From Paguma larvata (taxonomy: Eukaryota > Chordata > Mammalia > Carnivora > Viverridae), in assembly GCA_030068075.1 (NCBI GenBank), contig CM057832.1, positions 74,553,502-74,617,501 of the forward strand: DNA of 64,000 bases, read 5' to 3'. Below the pieces are notes generated by a model. That model was not told the DNA's origin and did not search any database. It was given only the letters and a program-made list of their open reading frames with translations. This document shows, in pieces, positions 47,741 through 58,530 of this stretch (its first letter is position 1; every line of letters begins with the position of its first letter). The translations under genes and the position numbers were made by a program.

Positions 47741-48519
47741 TCGTGCGTTAGAATGCCACAGAGAAGTGTGTGAAGTGAGCCTTCTTTGAAAGCACAGTTT
47801 AAGACAATTCAAGAGGGTCCCTATTTCCCTCCAGTTGGCTGACGGCTCCCATGGCAGCTCTTCTGGGAACCAAGACATAGGGGATGGGGAGGCCATGGCA
47901 CCATGCTTTCAAAGGAGAGTTGAACTTCAGAGCTTAGAGAGAGTCATCTCATTAAGGCTTGGCTGGATCTGTGGGAAGATCTGAATGCCAACACATCCAA
48001 ACTAACATAATAGTTCTCTGTGCCTTCTCTGAATACAGAGCTACTCTGGGGATCAGGGGCAGGGGCCCTCACATTTTTCACTGATGAAAAAAAGGCTACC
48101 CTAACATACAATAACACTCCGGGACTCCTGTGGATTCACGTCTTCCAAGTTTCTTTCGGGGAGGTGTGTTCCCACACACCTGCTGAGAGGTCACTCTCAG
48201 GCAGCAGCCCTGATTGCCTAGAATTTGGATTAGATAAGCCCACTTGCCATTTCCCCCTTTCTGTTGGACTGGACATCAATGGAGTCCAATGATGTACACA
48301 GCAGAGCAGTAGCCAGTGCCCTCCATTCTGCTGGGAAAAAAAAAAATCCTAGAGACTCATTACCATGAGAGGAGTTAACCCAAGGGCCCAGTCCAGGCAA
48401 ATAGAAAATTTTCTTCATCACTGAAGTCAAGAGGAAAGGAAACCCTAGCAGAGATGAGACATATTCCTGACAAAATGGAAGCAAATGAGAACCCAAGACA
48501 TTCTCATGGAAAGAATCAA
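47741..48519. other. Unique intergenic sequence
   Basis: No repeat family or gene recognised. Overlapping 88-109 codon frames on the two strands have no conserved features. Confidence 0.4.
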
Positions 48520-48710
48520 ACCAATAAATTCTTATTTAATGTCAGCTTTGGAACCAGCACTCAGCAGAAAAGAGAATAAACAGTATGGGATTAAGTCCCT
48601 GCCTTCAAAAATATTATAATGCATATTAGAATCTCGAAGAAAAAAAATTGTCAAAGCCATAGAAAGTGAAATAACAGATCATTTATGAAGTAGGAGGAAT
48701 GGTGTTAGGA
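48520..48710 (-). mobile_element. L2-like 3' fragment, antisense
   Basis: taaattcttatttaatgtca, then gattaagtccctgccttcaa, resembles an antisense L2 end that the microsatellite complex then interrupts. Confidence 0.45.
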
Positions 48711-48734
48711 GATGGGGGAGAGTGAAGGAGAGAG

Positions 48735-49125
48735 AGGTGGGTGGGTAGAAGGATGGATGGATGGATGGATGGATGGATGGATGGATGGATGGGTGGATGG
48801 ATGGAGATATAGGGAGAAAGATCGATCACTGGATGATAAAGGGAGAGATATAAATGATAGCAGGAGAGATGGAGAGGTGAGAGAGAGATGGCTAGATGAT
48901 AGGTAGATGGATAGAAGTTAGGCGATAGAAGAATAGAGAGGTAGATGGACGGATAGATGGATGGATGGATAATAGATAATAGAGAAATAAATGATGGAAA
49001 AATAGAGACAGATGATACATGATAGGTAGGTAGGTAGGTAGGTAGGTAGGTAGGTAGGTAGGCAGGCAGGCAGGTAGGTAGGTAGGTAGGTAGGTAGGTA
49101 GGTAGATGACAGAGAGATGGATGGA
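48735..49125 (+). repeat. Compound tetranucleotide repeat complex
   Basis: About 390 bp dominated by ggat, gata and ggta units. (GGAT)n spans about 48751-48806, degenerate gata/gaga units follow, and (GGTA)n with a three-unit ggca interruption spans about 49022-49105. It runs directly into the antisense head of a SINE. The 156- and 92-codon minus-strand frames are translated repeat (LPTYLPTY units), not genes. Confidence 0.95.
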
Positions 49126-49182
49126 CATCATGGCCTGCGCTGAAGTTGGACACTTAACTGACTGAGCCACCCAGGTGCCCCC
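49126..49182 (-). mobile_element. CAN-SINE head fragment attached to the tetranucleotide complex
   Basis: Only the tRNA-like end remains (catcatggcctgcgctgaag, then ctgagccacccaggtgcccc). The body that should precede it is missing, with the tetranucleotide array in its place. Confidence 0.9.
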
Positions 49183-49204
49183 CCCATCTTGGAGAAGTTT
49201 TAAA

Positions 49205-49320
49205 AACTAATGAGGGATAAAACTAGTGAGTGGTAGAGCTGGGATTTGAGTTCAGGTGTAACTCGAAATACTTTTCCAGAGCTTAAATGATGTCATATTT
49301 CTCTCCACAGTGCTGACAAG
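49205..49320 (-). repeat. MIR fragment, antisense
   Basis: agtgagtggtagagctggga, then tttgagttcaggtgtaactc, matches the antisense MIR head. Confidence 0.65.
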
Positions 49321-49517
49321 TGGCTCAGCTCAGGTATTTCGGCATTAGGTATCCTTTATGATTGGTATATTTCTGCCATGTAATTTTATTGCAACTATTT
49401 CATGGTTTGCTAATTTTTTTGAAAGAAGGAGGATCTACATAAATAAATTGTATTAAATTGACTCCAAAGCTCATGTTCTGTCTGTTGTATTATGCCCTGC
49501 ATTAAGAAAACAGATCT

Positions 49518-49688
49518 CAGGGGATGTCTGGGTGGCTCAGTCAGTTAAGTATCTGACTTCGGCTCGGATCATGATCTTGCAGTTCGTGAGTTTGATCCCC
49601 ATGTCGGACTCTGTGCTAACAGCTTGGAGCCTGCGACCTGCTTCAAATTCTGTGTCTCCCCCTCTCTCTCTCTGCCCCTACTCAGCTT

Positions 49689-49744
<56 letters not shown>

Positions 49745-49801
49745 AAATAATAAATGAATAAACTTTGAAAAAAAAAGCAGTGATTTAAAAAAAAAAAAAG
49801 G
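49518..49801 (+). mobile_element. CAN-SINE with expanded (TC)n tail region
   Basis: Head ggatgtctgggtggctcagt, complete body, then a very long dinucleotide tract and an A-rich tail. A 9-bp target duplication aacagatct is at 49509-49517 and 49802-49810. Confidence 0.95.
49688..49742 (+). repeat. (TC)n microsatellite, about 26 units
   Basis: Uninterrupted ct dinucleotide run grown from the CT-rich segment of the enclosing SINE. Confidence 0.95.
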
Positions 49802-49810
49802 AACAGATCT

Positions 49811-50647
49811 TGGCAACAATTGAAATTGAAAGGCAGAACAAGGTGTATTGCCAACACAATACATAAAAAATACCAAAAAAATAAAAATAAAAGCCACAAA
49901 CAGTCACAAAAGAGAGATCTTTCATTCTGAGGGATTCAGGGACAGAAAGGGGTGGGGACTCCAATGGGGTTACTGAAGGTTGAGAGAAGCAGAAGATAAG
50001 CAGGGGTGGGTTTCCCACATAGCTGGTAAAAGTGGGAAAGAAAACAAAATTAGAACCAGAAAGGCGAGAGAAATTAAATGCCAGCAAATAAAAATAATTC
50101 GAGCTTGCTGCACGTTCTTCAAAGTCATTATTTAAGTTTCATTGTTTTTGGGGTCCCCACTTGATATTTGTTGAATTCAAATCAATATCTACTTTGGGGG
50201 TGGGTGGAGAGAGGTTTTCCTTTCCTTTCTCTGACAACCTGCCCTCCCAGCAACAATTGGTCCCAAAAGTAGAGGAGCAGTGGTCTTGCCATTTCCCGGA
50301 CAAAGGGATTGTAGCAGTGTTCAGACTCATCGCCCTGCTGGTTTCACCTGTAAAGATCCATTTTGGAAGAGTCTTTTCCCTTTTGCATGCTGGCTGAGAA
50401 CACTCGGGTTTTCTCTGGAAAACGAGATAAAGCTTTCCTTCCCACTCCTTAAGGCTCTCCTGAAAATTCTGCAATGTCAGGAAATCATCAAAACGGTGCT
50501 GGCAGCCTCACTTTCTAAACCTCATTCTACTTCCCAACTAGACTCTGGGGCTTGCAGGTGACAGACAGAGGCCGTTGGTTCTGGCACAGATGTTCCGTCA
50601 CACCCTCACTATCCCCAGAGAAGAACGGCCCTCAGAGGCACGGTCAG
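49811..50647. other. Unique intergenic sequence
   Basis: No repeat family or gene recognised. A 111-codon minus-strand frame (50139-50474) and a 93-codon plus-strand frame (50280-50561) overlap each other and show no domain. Confidence 0.4.
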
Positions 50648-50832
50648 TCCTAAGATCCAGCAACTACACTTCTGGGTACTTACCCAAACGATACAAAACT
50701 ACTGATTTGAAGGGACACACGCACCCTGATGTTTATTGCAACATTATTGACAATAGCCAAGTTATGGAAACAGTCTAAGAGTCTAAGTGTCTATCAACTA
50801 ACGAATGGATGAAGAAGATGTGGTTGGTGTGT

Positions 50833-50871
<39 letters not shown>

Positions 50872-51275
50872 CACACAATGAAATGTTACTCAGCCATAAA
50901 AAGGGACGAAATCTTGCCATTTGCAACAACACGGATGGAACTAGAGAGTATTATGCTAAGTGAAATAAGCCAGTCAGAGAAAGACAGATACCGTATGATT
51001 TCACTCATATGTGAAACTTAAGGAGCAAAGACAGAAAAAAAAAAGAGAGAGAGAGACGAATCAAGAAACAGACTCTTAACAACAGAGAACAAACTGATTT
51101 TTAGCAGAGGGGGGGGATGGGGAAATAGTGATGGGGATTGAGGAGGGCGCTGGTCATGATGAGCACCGGGTGTTGTATGGACGAGTTGAATCACTATATT
51201 GCACACTTGAAACTAATATTACACTACATTAACTAACTGGAATTTAAATAAAAACTCTATAAAAAAAAAAAAAAC
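50648..51275 (+). mobile_element. L1 3' end with internal (GT)n array
   Basis: gatccagcaactacacttct, acaatagccaagttatggaa and atgctaagtgaaataagcca are late ORF2, followed by a 3' UTR with a G-run and a poly-A tail. A (GT)n tract at about 50827-50870 sits where L1 normally reads gtggtatatata-type sequence. The frame is broken. Confidence 0.92.
50827..50870 (+). repeat. (GT)n microsatellite inside L1
   Basis: About 20 gt units with one ta interruption. Confidence 0.95.
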
Positions 51276-51454
51276 ACTGCTTCCTTAGCTTCCAGAAGCA
51301 ATCTCAGACACAAAATATTAAGGGAGCCCACAGACCTCCGTGCAAGCGACTGACTATCCAAATGCCAGGGAGTTTTTCTCATTTGTAAGTTTCATGACTC
51401 TGCCAACATATACCAACTCTCTCAAAGGGATTCTTTTCCTCATCAGTGCTATTA

Positions 51455-51790
51455 TCAAAAAGCATTTATTAAACATTCATCTGCATATGGTGTTGGGTAC
51501 AGCAGAGCACAGTGCCGCTGTCTGTTTGAAGTATAGTTTTATGGGACTAACTCATTTATCCTTCTTCCTTTCATTTGATGAACAATGAGTCAATTTCTAC
51601 TACCTACAGAGCGGAGGCCAGAGGACCAGAAGCCTGATCAAAGAGTCTTCAACACAGGCCAGGAGAATGGGGATCTGTTCTACCCAGCGCCCTAAAACAG
51701 GTATGGTACGTGAAGATGTCTGTCACCTACAGTTTCAAAAGCTCACCATCTAATTGGAAATATAAGGAAGCAGGCACAAGGCTGTTCCCA
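51455..51790 (-). mobile_element. Possible L2 3' fragment, antisense
   Basis: caaaaagcatttattaaaca, then atatggtgttgggtacagca, and later aaagctcaccatctaattgg, loosely follow antisense L2. Confidence 0.35.
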
Positions 51791-52079
51791 CAGGCTTTTT
51801 CTTTACTTTCTATCCCTTTTTCATTGACTTTTTAAAATTATGTAATATTTGAAACATACTAAAGAATATGTGTAGCAAATATTTGAATTATGAATATAAT
51901 AATAAAAAGAGCATATGAATCTACCAATGATCTTAATACAAGAGCTTCACTCTTAGCAATGAATCCCCCTGTACGCTTTGCCCCTCCTCTACCCTACGCC
52001 CTTCCCTCCAGAGTCGAACATTGCACTGAATTTTGGTGTTAAACATTGATTTGCTTTAGTACATATATTTATAAATAAA

Positions 52080-52268
52080 CAGTATATTATTTACTCTTGG
52101 TTGGTTTTGAACTTTATATAAGGAGTCTTAGTCTGCACTTCCCTGCTTACAAATGAAGTTAAACATCTTCTCTTACATATATTTACCATTCGTACTGCCT
52201 CTTCGGCAATATGTCTTTTCCTTGTTTCTTCTCCTGGGTTGATGATTTTTTAAATGATTTGTAGAAAT
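52080..52268 (-). mobile_element. Old L1, antisense (left part, outermost layer of a nest)
   Basis: gcttacaaatgaagttaaac, ctgcctcttcggcaatatgt and tgatttgtagaaat read as antisense old L1. The younger L1 interrupts it at 52269 and it resumes at 53315. Its left limit is uncertain and may lie further left. Confidence 0.65.
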
Positions 52269-53314
52269 GCTTAAGACACACAGATGGTTAACAGACCCAT
52301 GAAAAGACGCGCAATGCCACTTATCATCAAGGAAATATAAATCAAAACTACAATGGGATATCGCCTCACACCTGCCAAATGGCTAAAATCAATAACACAA
52401 GAATCAAAAGGTGTTGGCAACAGAAAGGGGAACCCTCTCACACTGCTGGTGGGAATGCAAACTAGTGCAGCCACTCTGGAGAACAGTATGGAGGTTCTTC
52501 AAAAAGTTAAAAATAGAACTACCCTCACTCAGATCCAGGAATTGCACTATTAGGTATTTACCCAAAGGATACGAAACTACTGATTTGAAGGGATACATGC
52601 ACACTGATGTTTATAGCAGCATTATCAACAATAGCCAAGTTCAGGAAAGACCAAATGTCTATCGACTAATGAACAGATAAAGAAGATGTGGTATATATGG
52701 TGTTATATATACATATACTCAGCCATCAAAAAGAATGAAATCTTGGGGTGCTTGGGTGGCTAATTGCTTGAGCATCTGACTCTTGATTTCAGTTCAGGTT
52801 ATGATCCCGCGGTCATGGGATCTAGCCCCACATCGGGCTCTGCAGTGAACATGGAGCCCGCTTGGGATTCCTTCTCTCTCTCTCCCTCTGCCCCTCTCCC
52901 CGACTTATGCTTGCTCTCTCTGTCTCAAAAATAAAACCATTTTTAAAAAAGAATGAAATATTTCCATTTGCACCGACATGAATAGAGGAGCTATAGAGTA
53001 TTATGCTAAGCAACATAAGTCATTCAGAGAAAGACAAATACCATAATTTCACTCTTGTGGAATTTGAGAAACAAAGCAAATGAACATGGGTAGGGGGAGA
53101 GAGAGGCAAATCAAGAAAGAGATTCTTAACTATAGAGAACAAACTGATGGTTACCAGAGGGGAGGTGGATAGGGGGATGGGTTAAGCAGGTGATGGGGGC
53201 TAAGGAGGGCACCTGTGATAAGCGTTGGGCAGTGTTGAATCACTACATTCTACACCTGAAACTAGTATTACACTGTATGTTAACTAACTGAAATTGAAAT
53301 AAAAACTTTGGATA
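52269..53314 (+). mobile_element. L1 3' end inserted in old L1 (middle layer)
   Basis: About 840 bp of L1 after subtracting the nested SINE: gtgggaatgcaaactagtgc, atagccaagttcaggaaaga, and a 3' UTR ending gaaataaaaactttg. The target duplication is 17 bp with one mismatch: aaatgatttgtagaaat (52252-52268) and aaatgagttgtagaaat (53315-53331). ORF2 is frameshifted. Confidence 0.95.
52745..52945 (+). mobile_element. CAN-SINE inside the middle L1 (innermost layer)
   Basis: Head ggggtgcttgggtggctaat, CT-rich segment and short A-rich tail. L1 sequence aaaaagaatgaaat is duplicated at 52728-52741 and 52946-52959, possibly extending to 17 bp with one mismatch. Confidence 0.96.
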
Positions 53315-54257
53315 AAATGAGTTGTAGAAATTCTTTACGTAATCCATAAATTAATTCTAATTCAGGCATATGCCAGACGAACGCTATCTCCTTGTATTTT
53401 CATTTACTTTGTAGTGTCACTGATAAACAGAAGTTCCTAATTTACTGTAGTTAAATTTTTAAGAATTTAAGTTAGTGCTTTCTGTATTCTTTGTGAATAA
53501 ATGTTTTCTTACCCCAGGATGTAAATTGTCCTACAGTTTCCATAAAAAGTTCTGCACTTTAATATACATGCTTTAATCCAACCAGAACGGAGTGTCTTTA
53601 TGATACGGAGTAGGTCTCCTCAAGGTTCAGTTTGGATATCAACTTATGGATAATCAACTCTGTTGGTACCATCTGTTGAATACTACTTCCTTTCCCAGTC
53701 ATTTGCCGTGCCACCCATGATATAAATTGCCACATGTGGATTGGTTTCTCAGCTGTCTCTTCTCCTTAATCTAATTTGTAACCCCATGTGAATTAAAACT
53801 CCACCTATTATATTGATTACAATAGCATTCTTTATACCTGGTTATCTGGTCTTGCAAATCCTTCCTTTGTTTCCTTCTTGAGCAGAGTCTTGTTTCTCCT
53901 TGAGACTTTCTTCTTTCATTTAAATTTTAGAAATAGCTTGTCAAGGTCCCTTAAAGAAAACACTGTTGGGATTTTTGATAAAAACTGTTCCAAATCTATA
54001 ATTCAGTTTAGGGAGAAGGGACAACTATGTAATATTGAAGCATTCTGTACATGAAAATGGCCTATTTCTCTGTGTAGGTCTTCTCGGTGACTTTCAATAA
54101 AGTTTTATTGGCAAACAAACAACCATTGTCTTCATTCAAATCTTGCACATTATTTGTTAGGTATATTTTGGGCTCCATTTGTTTGTTGCCATTTGTATTA
54201 TATTTCTGTTTGCTGCTGGTTTCAGAAATTGGATCCTTATTTTTTTAGTTTATGTTT
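53315..54257 (-). mobile_element. Old L1, antisense (right part)
   Basis: Continues the outermost layer: aacagaagttcctaatttac, gaaatagcttgtcaaggtcc and tgtaggtcttctcggtgact follow antisense old L1 ORF2. It ends near 54257, where CpG-containing sequence of different origin begins. Confidence 0.7.
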
Positions 54258-54488
54258 TATATATCTCGCTTCGCCACCAAGGAACTCTACTGCTCTCAGT
54301 GACACAGTCCCGAAAACCGCAGAAGGTGGGATTCACGAACCTATGGTGTGAACATCACTTTCTAGATCTGTAGCATGTCCGAGCTTTGCAAGCACACGGG
54401 AAGGCCTTGTTCACTGTCCCAACCTATCACTCTGTCTTGGAGACTTCCAAGATTTGTAATAAATTCAGTAATGCATTAAAAAAAAAAA
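54258..54488 (+). pseudogene. Probable 3' end of a processed retrocopy, parent unknown
   Basis: About 220 bp unlike its L1 flank, with several CpGs (tctcgcttcgccaccaagga, cccgaaaaccgcag). It carries a polyadenylation signal aataaa (54458-54463) 15 bases before an A11 run at 54478-54488. That is the layout of a 3'-anchored retrotransposed mRNA. No frame matches a protein I recognise and no target duplication was found. It could instead be an unknown SINE or chance. Confidence 0.4.
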
Positions 54489-56799
54489 GTGTTTGCTGTC
54501 ATTTCTTCAGGACAGAACTATGTTTCACGAGAAATTCTGCCAGGGTACGAATCTTCTAAAATGCCAAGAGCCTATCTCCACCTCTTCACTCCCTTGGTTT
54601 TCTCATTCTCTACCATCTGGCTTCAGTCCCCTTTGGTCTCACAGTCCAGGAATTTCAACCGACACCTGTTGGCAAAACTAAATATTTACCTTCATTTTCT
54701 CTTAATTCTCTGCTTAGCTTGTCTGTCCTGATTATATCTCCCTTCTCAAAAGTCTCCCCTTCCTGAACATCTATGATTCTATGTTATCCTGATGTAGTAA
54801 ATAACATTTTAATATAACTCGTTCTTCTGGCATTCACATCTGCTAGGCTTGGAACATCTCGCCCCGTATCACAGCAAGATCAAACCAAAAAAAAAAAAAA
54901 AATTAAATTCTTGGTTTTAGAGTTTCCAAAGCAAAGTTCCAGGTGTACGACAAAAGTAATTGGAAAGCTATGTGACTAGGAAAGCCACTATTTTTCCTAT
55001 ACTTTTTGATAAACCTTCTGAGCCTTGAAAGGTGGAGAAAGAAGAGACAATGAAGAAGATTTGGTAGACCCCATAATGGGAGACTCAGTAGGGGCTGGAC
55101 AGAAAGAGCAAGCAGGCCTAAGTAGAGTCAATACCCAGAGACACGCGTGCCTTCTCTGGGCCACCATTGTCTCTTGTCAGCACAGAGAGTACATGTGAGC
55201 CCTGCCTGTGCCCCAGATCATCCGGTTTCCATTTTAGCAGATAATGTGCGTCGCGACTCCCGTCACTGGTGTTCAACGAAAAAGTTCCATCGTAAGCAGC
55301 CATTGCCTTACTTAGGATCATTCAGCAGGAAGGATACCCGTTTCTGCCCCAAGTGTGGTTTTCAGGACTTAATTGCCTTATATAAACAACACTTTTTCCT
55401 ATTTAGGAGACCCAAGAGCTACCAGAGAAAGTAAGGTTAGCACTCTGAGAGCAATGAACATCCTGCCAGTCGCCATTCTATCGCATCAGCACCGGGGTGG
55501 CCTGACGGGGACAGAGCTGAAACACACCTCCCTTTCCCCGCACCCCGGCTCTCTGACTATTCCTTCCTGCTCTCCTTCGCCGGATTTGCTTCTTTCTCCC
55601 AACATCTAAATGCTGACTAAGAGTTTGCCTTTGGCGCTGTCTCCATTCTCTCGCCCTCAAATGACAAATCCACAGCCACAATGCCATCTCAGTTCACGAG
55701 TTCTACACGAGACGTGTGTTTGAAAGGTAACACAGAATCGCAGAGGGAGGAGAGCTCAAGGTTGCCTTATAAGACAATTCAGACACTTTCCCGGAGAGTA
55801 GCGTCACTCACAGCGATACCGCTTAGCGCCACCAAAGAGACACAAGGTGATAGATAGCAGCTGCTTGACAAAAACAAGGGGACCCATCTGTATGGATAAT
55901 GGCCTGGTGACTACATTTGATATTTCACGAATATTTTCTCATCTGGTTTAGGAAAACCTTTCCAAAGTCTTCCTAAGTAGCATCAATATGGTCGTTTGGC
56001 CATCGGGCTTTAGAGACTTTCTGAAAACTGAGTGGAAAGCTGGCTCCCTCCTCCAAGGCGCTAACATAAAAACCCATCCGTCCTGCCCTGATGCCCCAAT
56101 GCTTTGGTGCAAGTAACCCAAAGTGAGCGAGTCCTGCTCTCTCGGCTCTCTTCTCCCTTTGAACAGAAACATAAGGAACCATTTTCCAAGTCACAGGATA
56201 AATCAAACTGTATTTTTTTTAAAGAATTCTGTGGCAATTTTATAGTTACAGTAACTTTTACAATATTTTCACTACTTGGAGATAACAAGAAAACGAAAAG
56301 GGCAAGTGGATTCTCGGGTCATTGAAGTCAGCTCCAGAGCCTGCCGACCGCCCCTGAGATGCGTGTAATTGCCTCCAATAATATGCACCTTGTCATGTTT
56401 TGTTGCCAAAGCTATTAGTGACTCCTCACTGTTTCTTATCAGGCTCCCACTTGCTACAACAAAACTGAACTTGTTGCAGCCCTGACACTTGCGACAATAT
56501 CATTAGTTGCTGAAGACAAGGCAGGGCGCAGGGCCTCAGAATTTCAGGAGAGCCACGTTTGCAGGCTGACTGCAGGAAAAGGGGGTGTTCTTACCAGGAG
56601 GCCTGCCGGCCAGCTTCCCGTCTGTATTACTCTGAACCCCGCATTTCAAGAGTCGTCTTCAGGCTGCAGCACCCCCTCCCCGTGCATACTTACAGAGCTG
56701 CACTCCCCCCCACCCCACGTACACACACACCCCCCAAAAGGCTTTAAAGTATCCAAAAGGCTCTTCCGTCAGACAGATGCAGGGGAAAAGTCAACATTA
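54489..56799. other. Repeat-poor segment, possible conserved non-coding sequence
   Basis: No confident interspersed repeat for about 2.3 kb, unusual for this window; a long A-run at about 54885-54901 is the only simple repeat. Around 56365-56520 the sequence (caataatatgcaccttgtca, ttagtgactcctcactgttt) has the even composition typical of conserved non-coding DNA, but this cannot be shown without alignment. Many overlapping 60-95 codon frames occur, none recognisable. Confidence 0.45.
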
Positions 56800-57110
56800 G
56801 GCAGAAAGCGCTTCCGGATTACACTGCACGCCTATTCATCTCAGACAGGCTGCGCGTCACGGGTGTTCCGCGCTGTCCGTGAACCCCACAGGCGCTGCGC
56901 CCAGGCAGGTGCACTTTCTTCGGAAGGCGCCTTCCCGGCCCCGTTCCCCGCACACGCGAACACGCGAAAGCTGTGGTTTATCATGTCGGTGCCAATTTGT
57001 AACCCTTCCACAAGTCGTGTTTCCTTTGCCTTCTGGGTTTTGTCTCCCAAATGTGGGATTTGCCGTCGGTTAAGTAGTGGCAGGGACATCGATTCCTGAG
57101 GCTATGCCGT
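56800..57110. promoter_or_regulatory. Short CpG-dense patch, candidate regulatory element
   Basis: About 19 CpG dinucleotides can be counted within 56811-56960, far denser than the rest of the window, with further CpGs to 57110. Phrases include tgcgcgtcacgggtg and cacacgcgaacacgcgaaag. It is not part of a SINE. It could be an orphan CpG island, an enhancer or the promoter of an unseen transcript. No TATA box, initiator or splice structure is evident. Confidence 0.45.
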
Positions 57111-57521
57111 CTGAAAGCTCTTTCCCTTGCCTCCCCATGCCTCCCCTCCTTCCACGGCTTCATCTCACCGCCACAGAAAAAAAAAAATTAGAACACCGTT
57201 TACTTCCTCCTTGCTGGGAAATGTGGCAAAGAAGCATAATACTATGGTTGTTGCAAAGAAGTTCGGATTCTCGGATTAGTGTACTGTAAGCATTTAAAGT
57301 GTCATCCTAGAATTGCCTGAGGATGGACAAAATCCTGAGAGTGAGGGTTATGGAAATAAACCCGGTAAAAAGGGCAAGATGCTACAAGAAGATGCGGGCT
57401 TGAATGCTTGTGTCAGCAAGGTGCTACGGATGACGTGACATTTATTTGAAGTCAATGCCATTTATCTGATAGCATTAAGGAAGTCCCTTATTTTTTAAAT
57501 GTCATCGCCAATATACGGGAG
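57111..57521. other. Unique sequence after the CpG patch
   Basis: No repeat or gene recognised. Confidence 0.4.
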
Positions 57522-57522
57522 A

Positions 57523-57708
57523 TTTTTTTTAATGTTTTATTTTTGAGAAAGCACAAGTCGGGGGAGGGATGAGAGAGAGGGATAGAGAATCTGAAGCAGG
57601 CTCCGCAGTGACCAGCTGATAGCAACAAGCCCGGTATGGGGCTGGAACTCATGAACCATGAGATCATGACCTGAGCTGAAGTCAGACGCTCAACCACCCA
57701 GGTGCCCT
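57523..57708 (-). mobile_element. CAN-SINE, antisense
   Basis: tttaatgttttatttttgag, GA-rich segment and a shortened head (caaccacccaggtgccc). Both flanks carry gatttttttt-like sequence, so a short target duplication is possible. Confidence 0.92.
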
Positions 57709-57959
57709 AGCGATTTTTTTTTTTAATCATTAAGCAGCAATTCATTGAGACAAGAGGTAGATTATTGATGCTTTAATAACCCGTTAAAGTGATTAGTAAC
57801 TTTTGAAATATTTTAATTCCAGGTTACCTTCTGCAGCCCCTAGATGAGGGTCTTGTTTAATAGGTAGGGTGGGCATTAAATACCCTTCTCAACACAGACC
57901 GGCAGAGTCTTATGTTGCCAGCGTCCCAGAGATCCCATTGAGTGCAGGCAATAGGTGAA

Positions 57960-58410
57960 TCTGTGAGAATGCTTTCAGCCTCAACTAATAGCCCCTAAAC
58001 GTGGTTTTCACAATAAGAAAACGTATCAGCTCACAAGGCAAGAGGTGGAGGGGCTGCAACATCAGTTAGTGAACTGTTTAAAAAGAAGATTCAAGTCGCA
58101 TCTTGCCTACTTTTCCATTCTGCCGTTCTCAGCACACTCTCTTTCCTCCACCCTCATGGCCTCAAGGCAGCAGCTGCCCTTCCGGCCATCACATCCTCAC
58201 ACCAACCCCGCCCAAAAGCGAGAAGGGCGATTTGTCCTTTCATACCTCATTTCCTCATGGAGGAAACCCTTTTACAGAAGCCTCTCGGCCGACTTATCTT
58301 CTGGTCACACGGATCAGGATTAAATCAGGCGGACGTGCCTTTTCTGCAAGGGATGCTGGGTGCGCAGTCTTGGCCATTCCTAGCTCCTCTAGAGGGGACA
58401 TGAATGCTGG
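57960..58410 (+). repeat. Ancient dispersed repeat, family not named
   Basis: aagattcaagtcgcatcttg, cctcaaggcagcagctgccc, cacatcctcacaccaacccc and ttttacagaagcctctcggc follow a known old repeat layout shared with the copies at 9.7 and 41.1 kb. Confidence 0.5.
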
Positions 58411-58477
58411 AGTAAATGAAGTAGCATGGGGTATGCCACCAGATCCCTCCTTCCAAATATTTCTCATTCTCTTTCTC

Positions 58478-58530
58478 TAAAAAGAAAAAAAATAAAATAT
58501 AGAAAAGAAAAAGAAAAGAAGAAAAGTAAA
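58478..58530 (+). repeat. A-rich (AAAAG)-like low-complexity tract
   Basis: Irregular aaaag and aaag units over about 50 bases. Confidence 0.8.

Noticed and set aside
49022..49105. CRISPR-like array
   Set aside because: It is a 4-bp tandem microsatellite without spacers, in a mammalian genome.
48683..49170. 156- and 92-codon minus-strand frames, or a repeat protein
   Set aside because: They are translations of a tetranucleotide microsatellite (LPTY units) with no stop by composition.
50139..50561. 111-codon minus and 93-codon plus frames as a gene
   Set aside because: They overlap on opposite strands in unique DNA, with no homology, splice context or codon signal visible.
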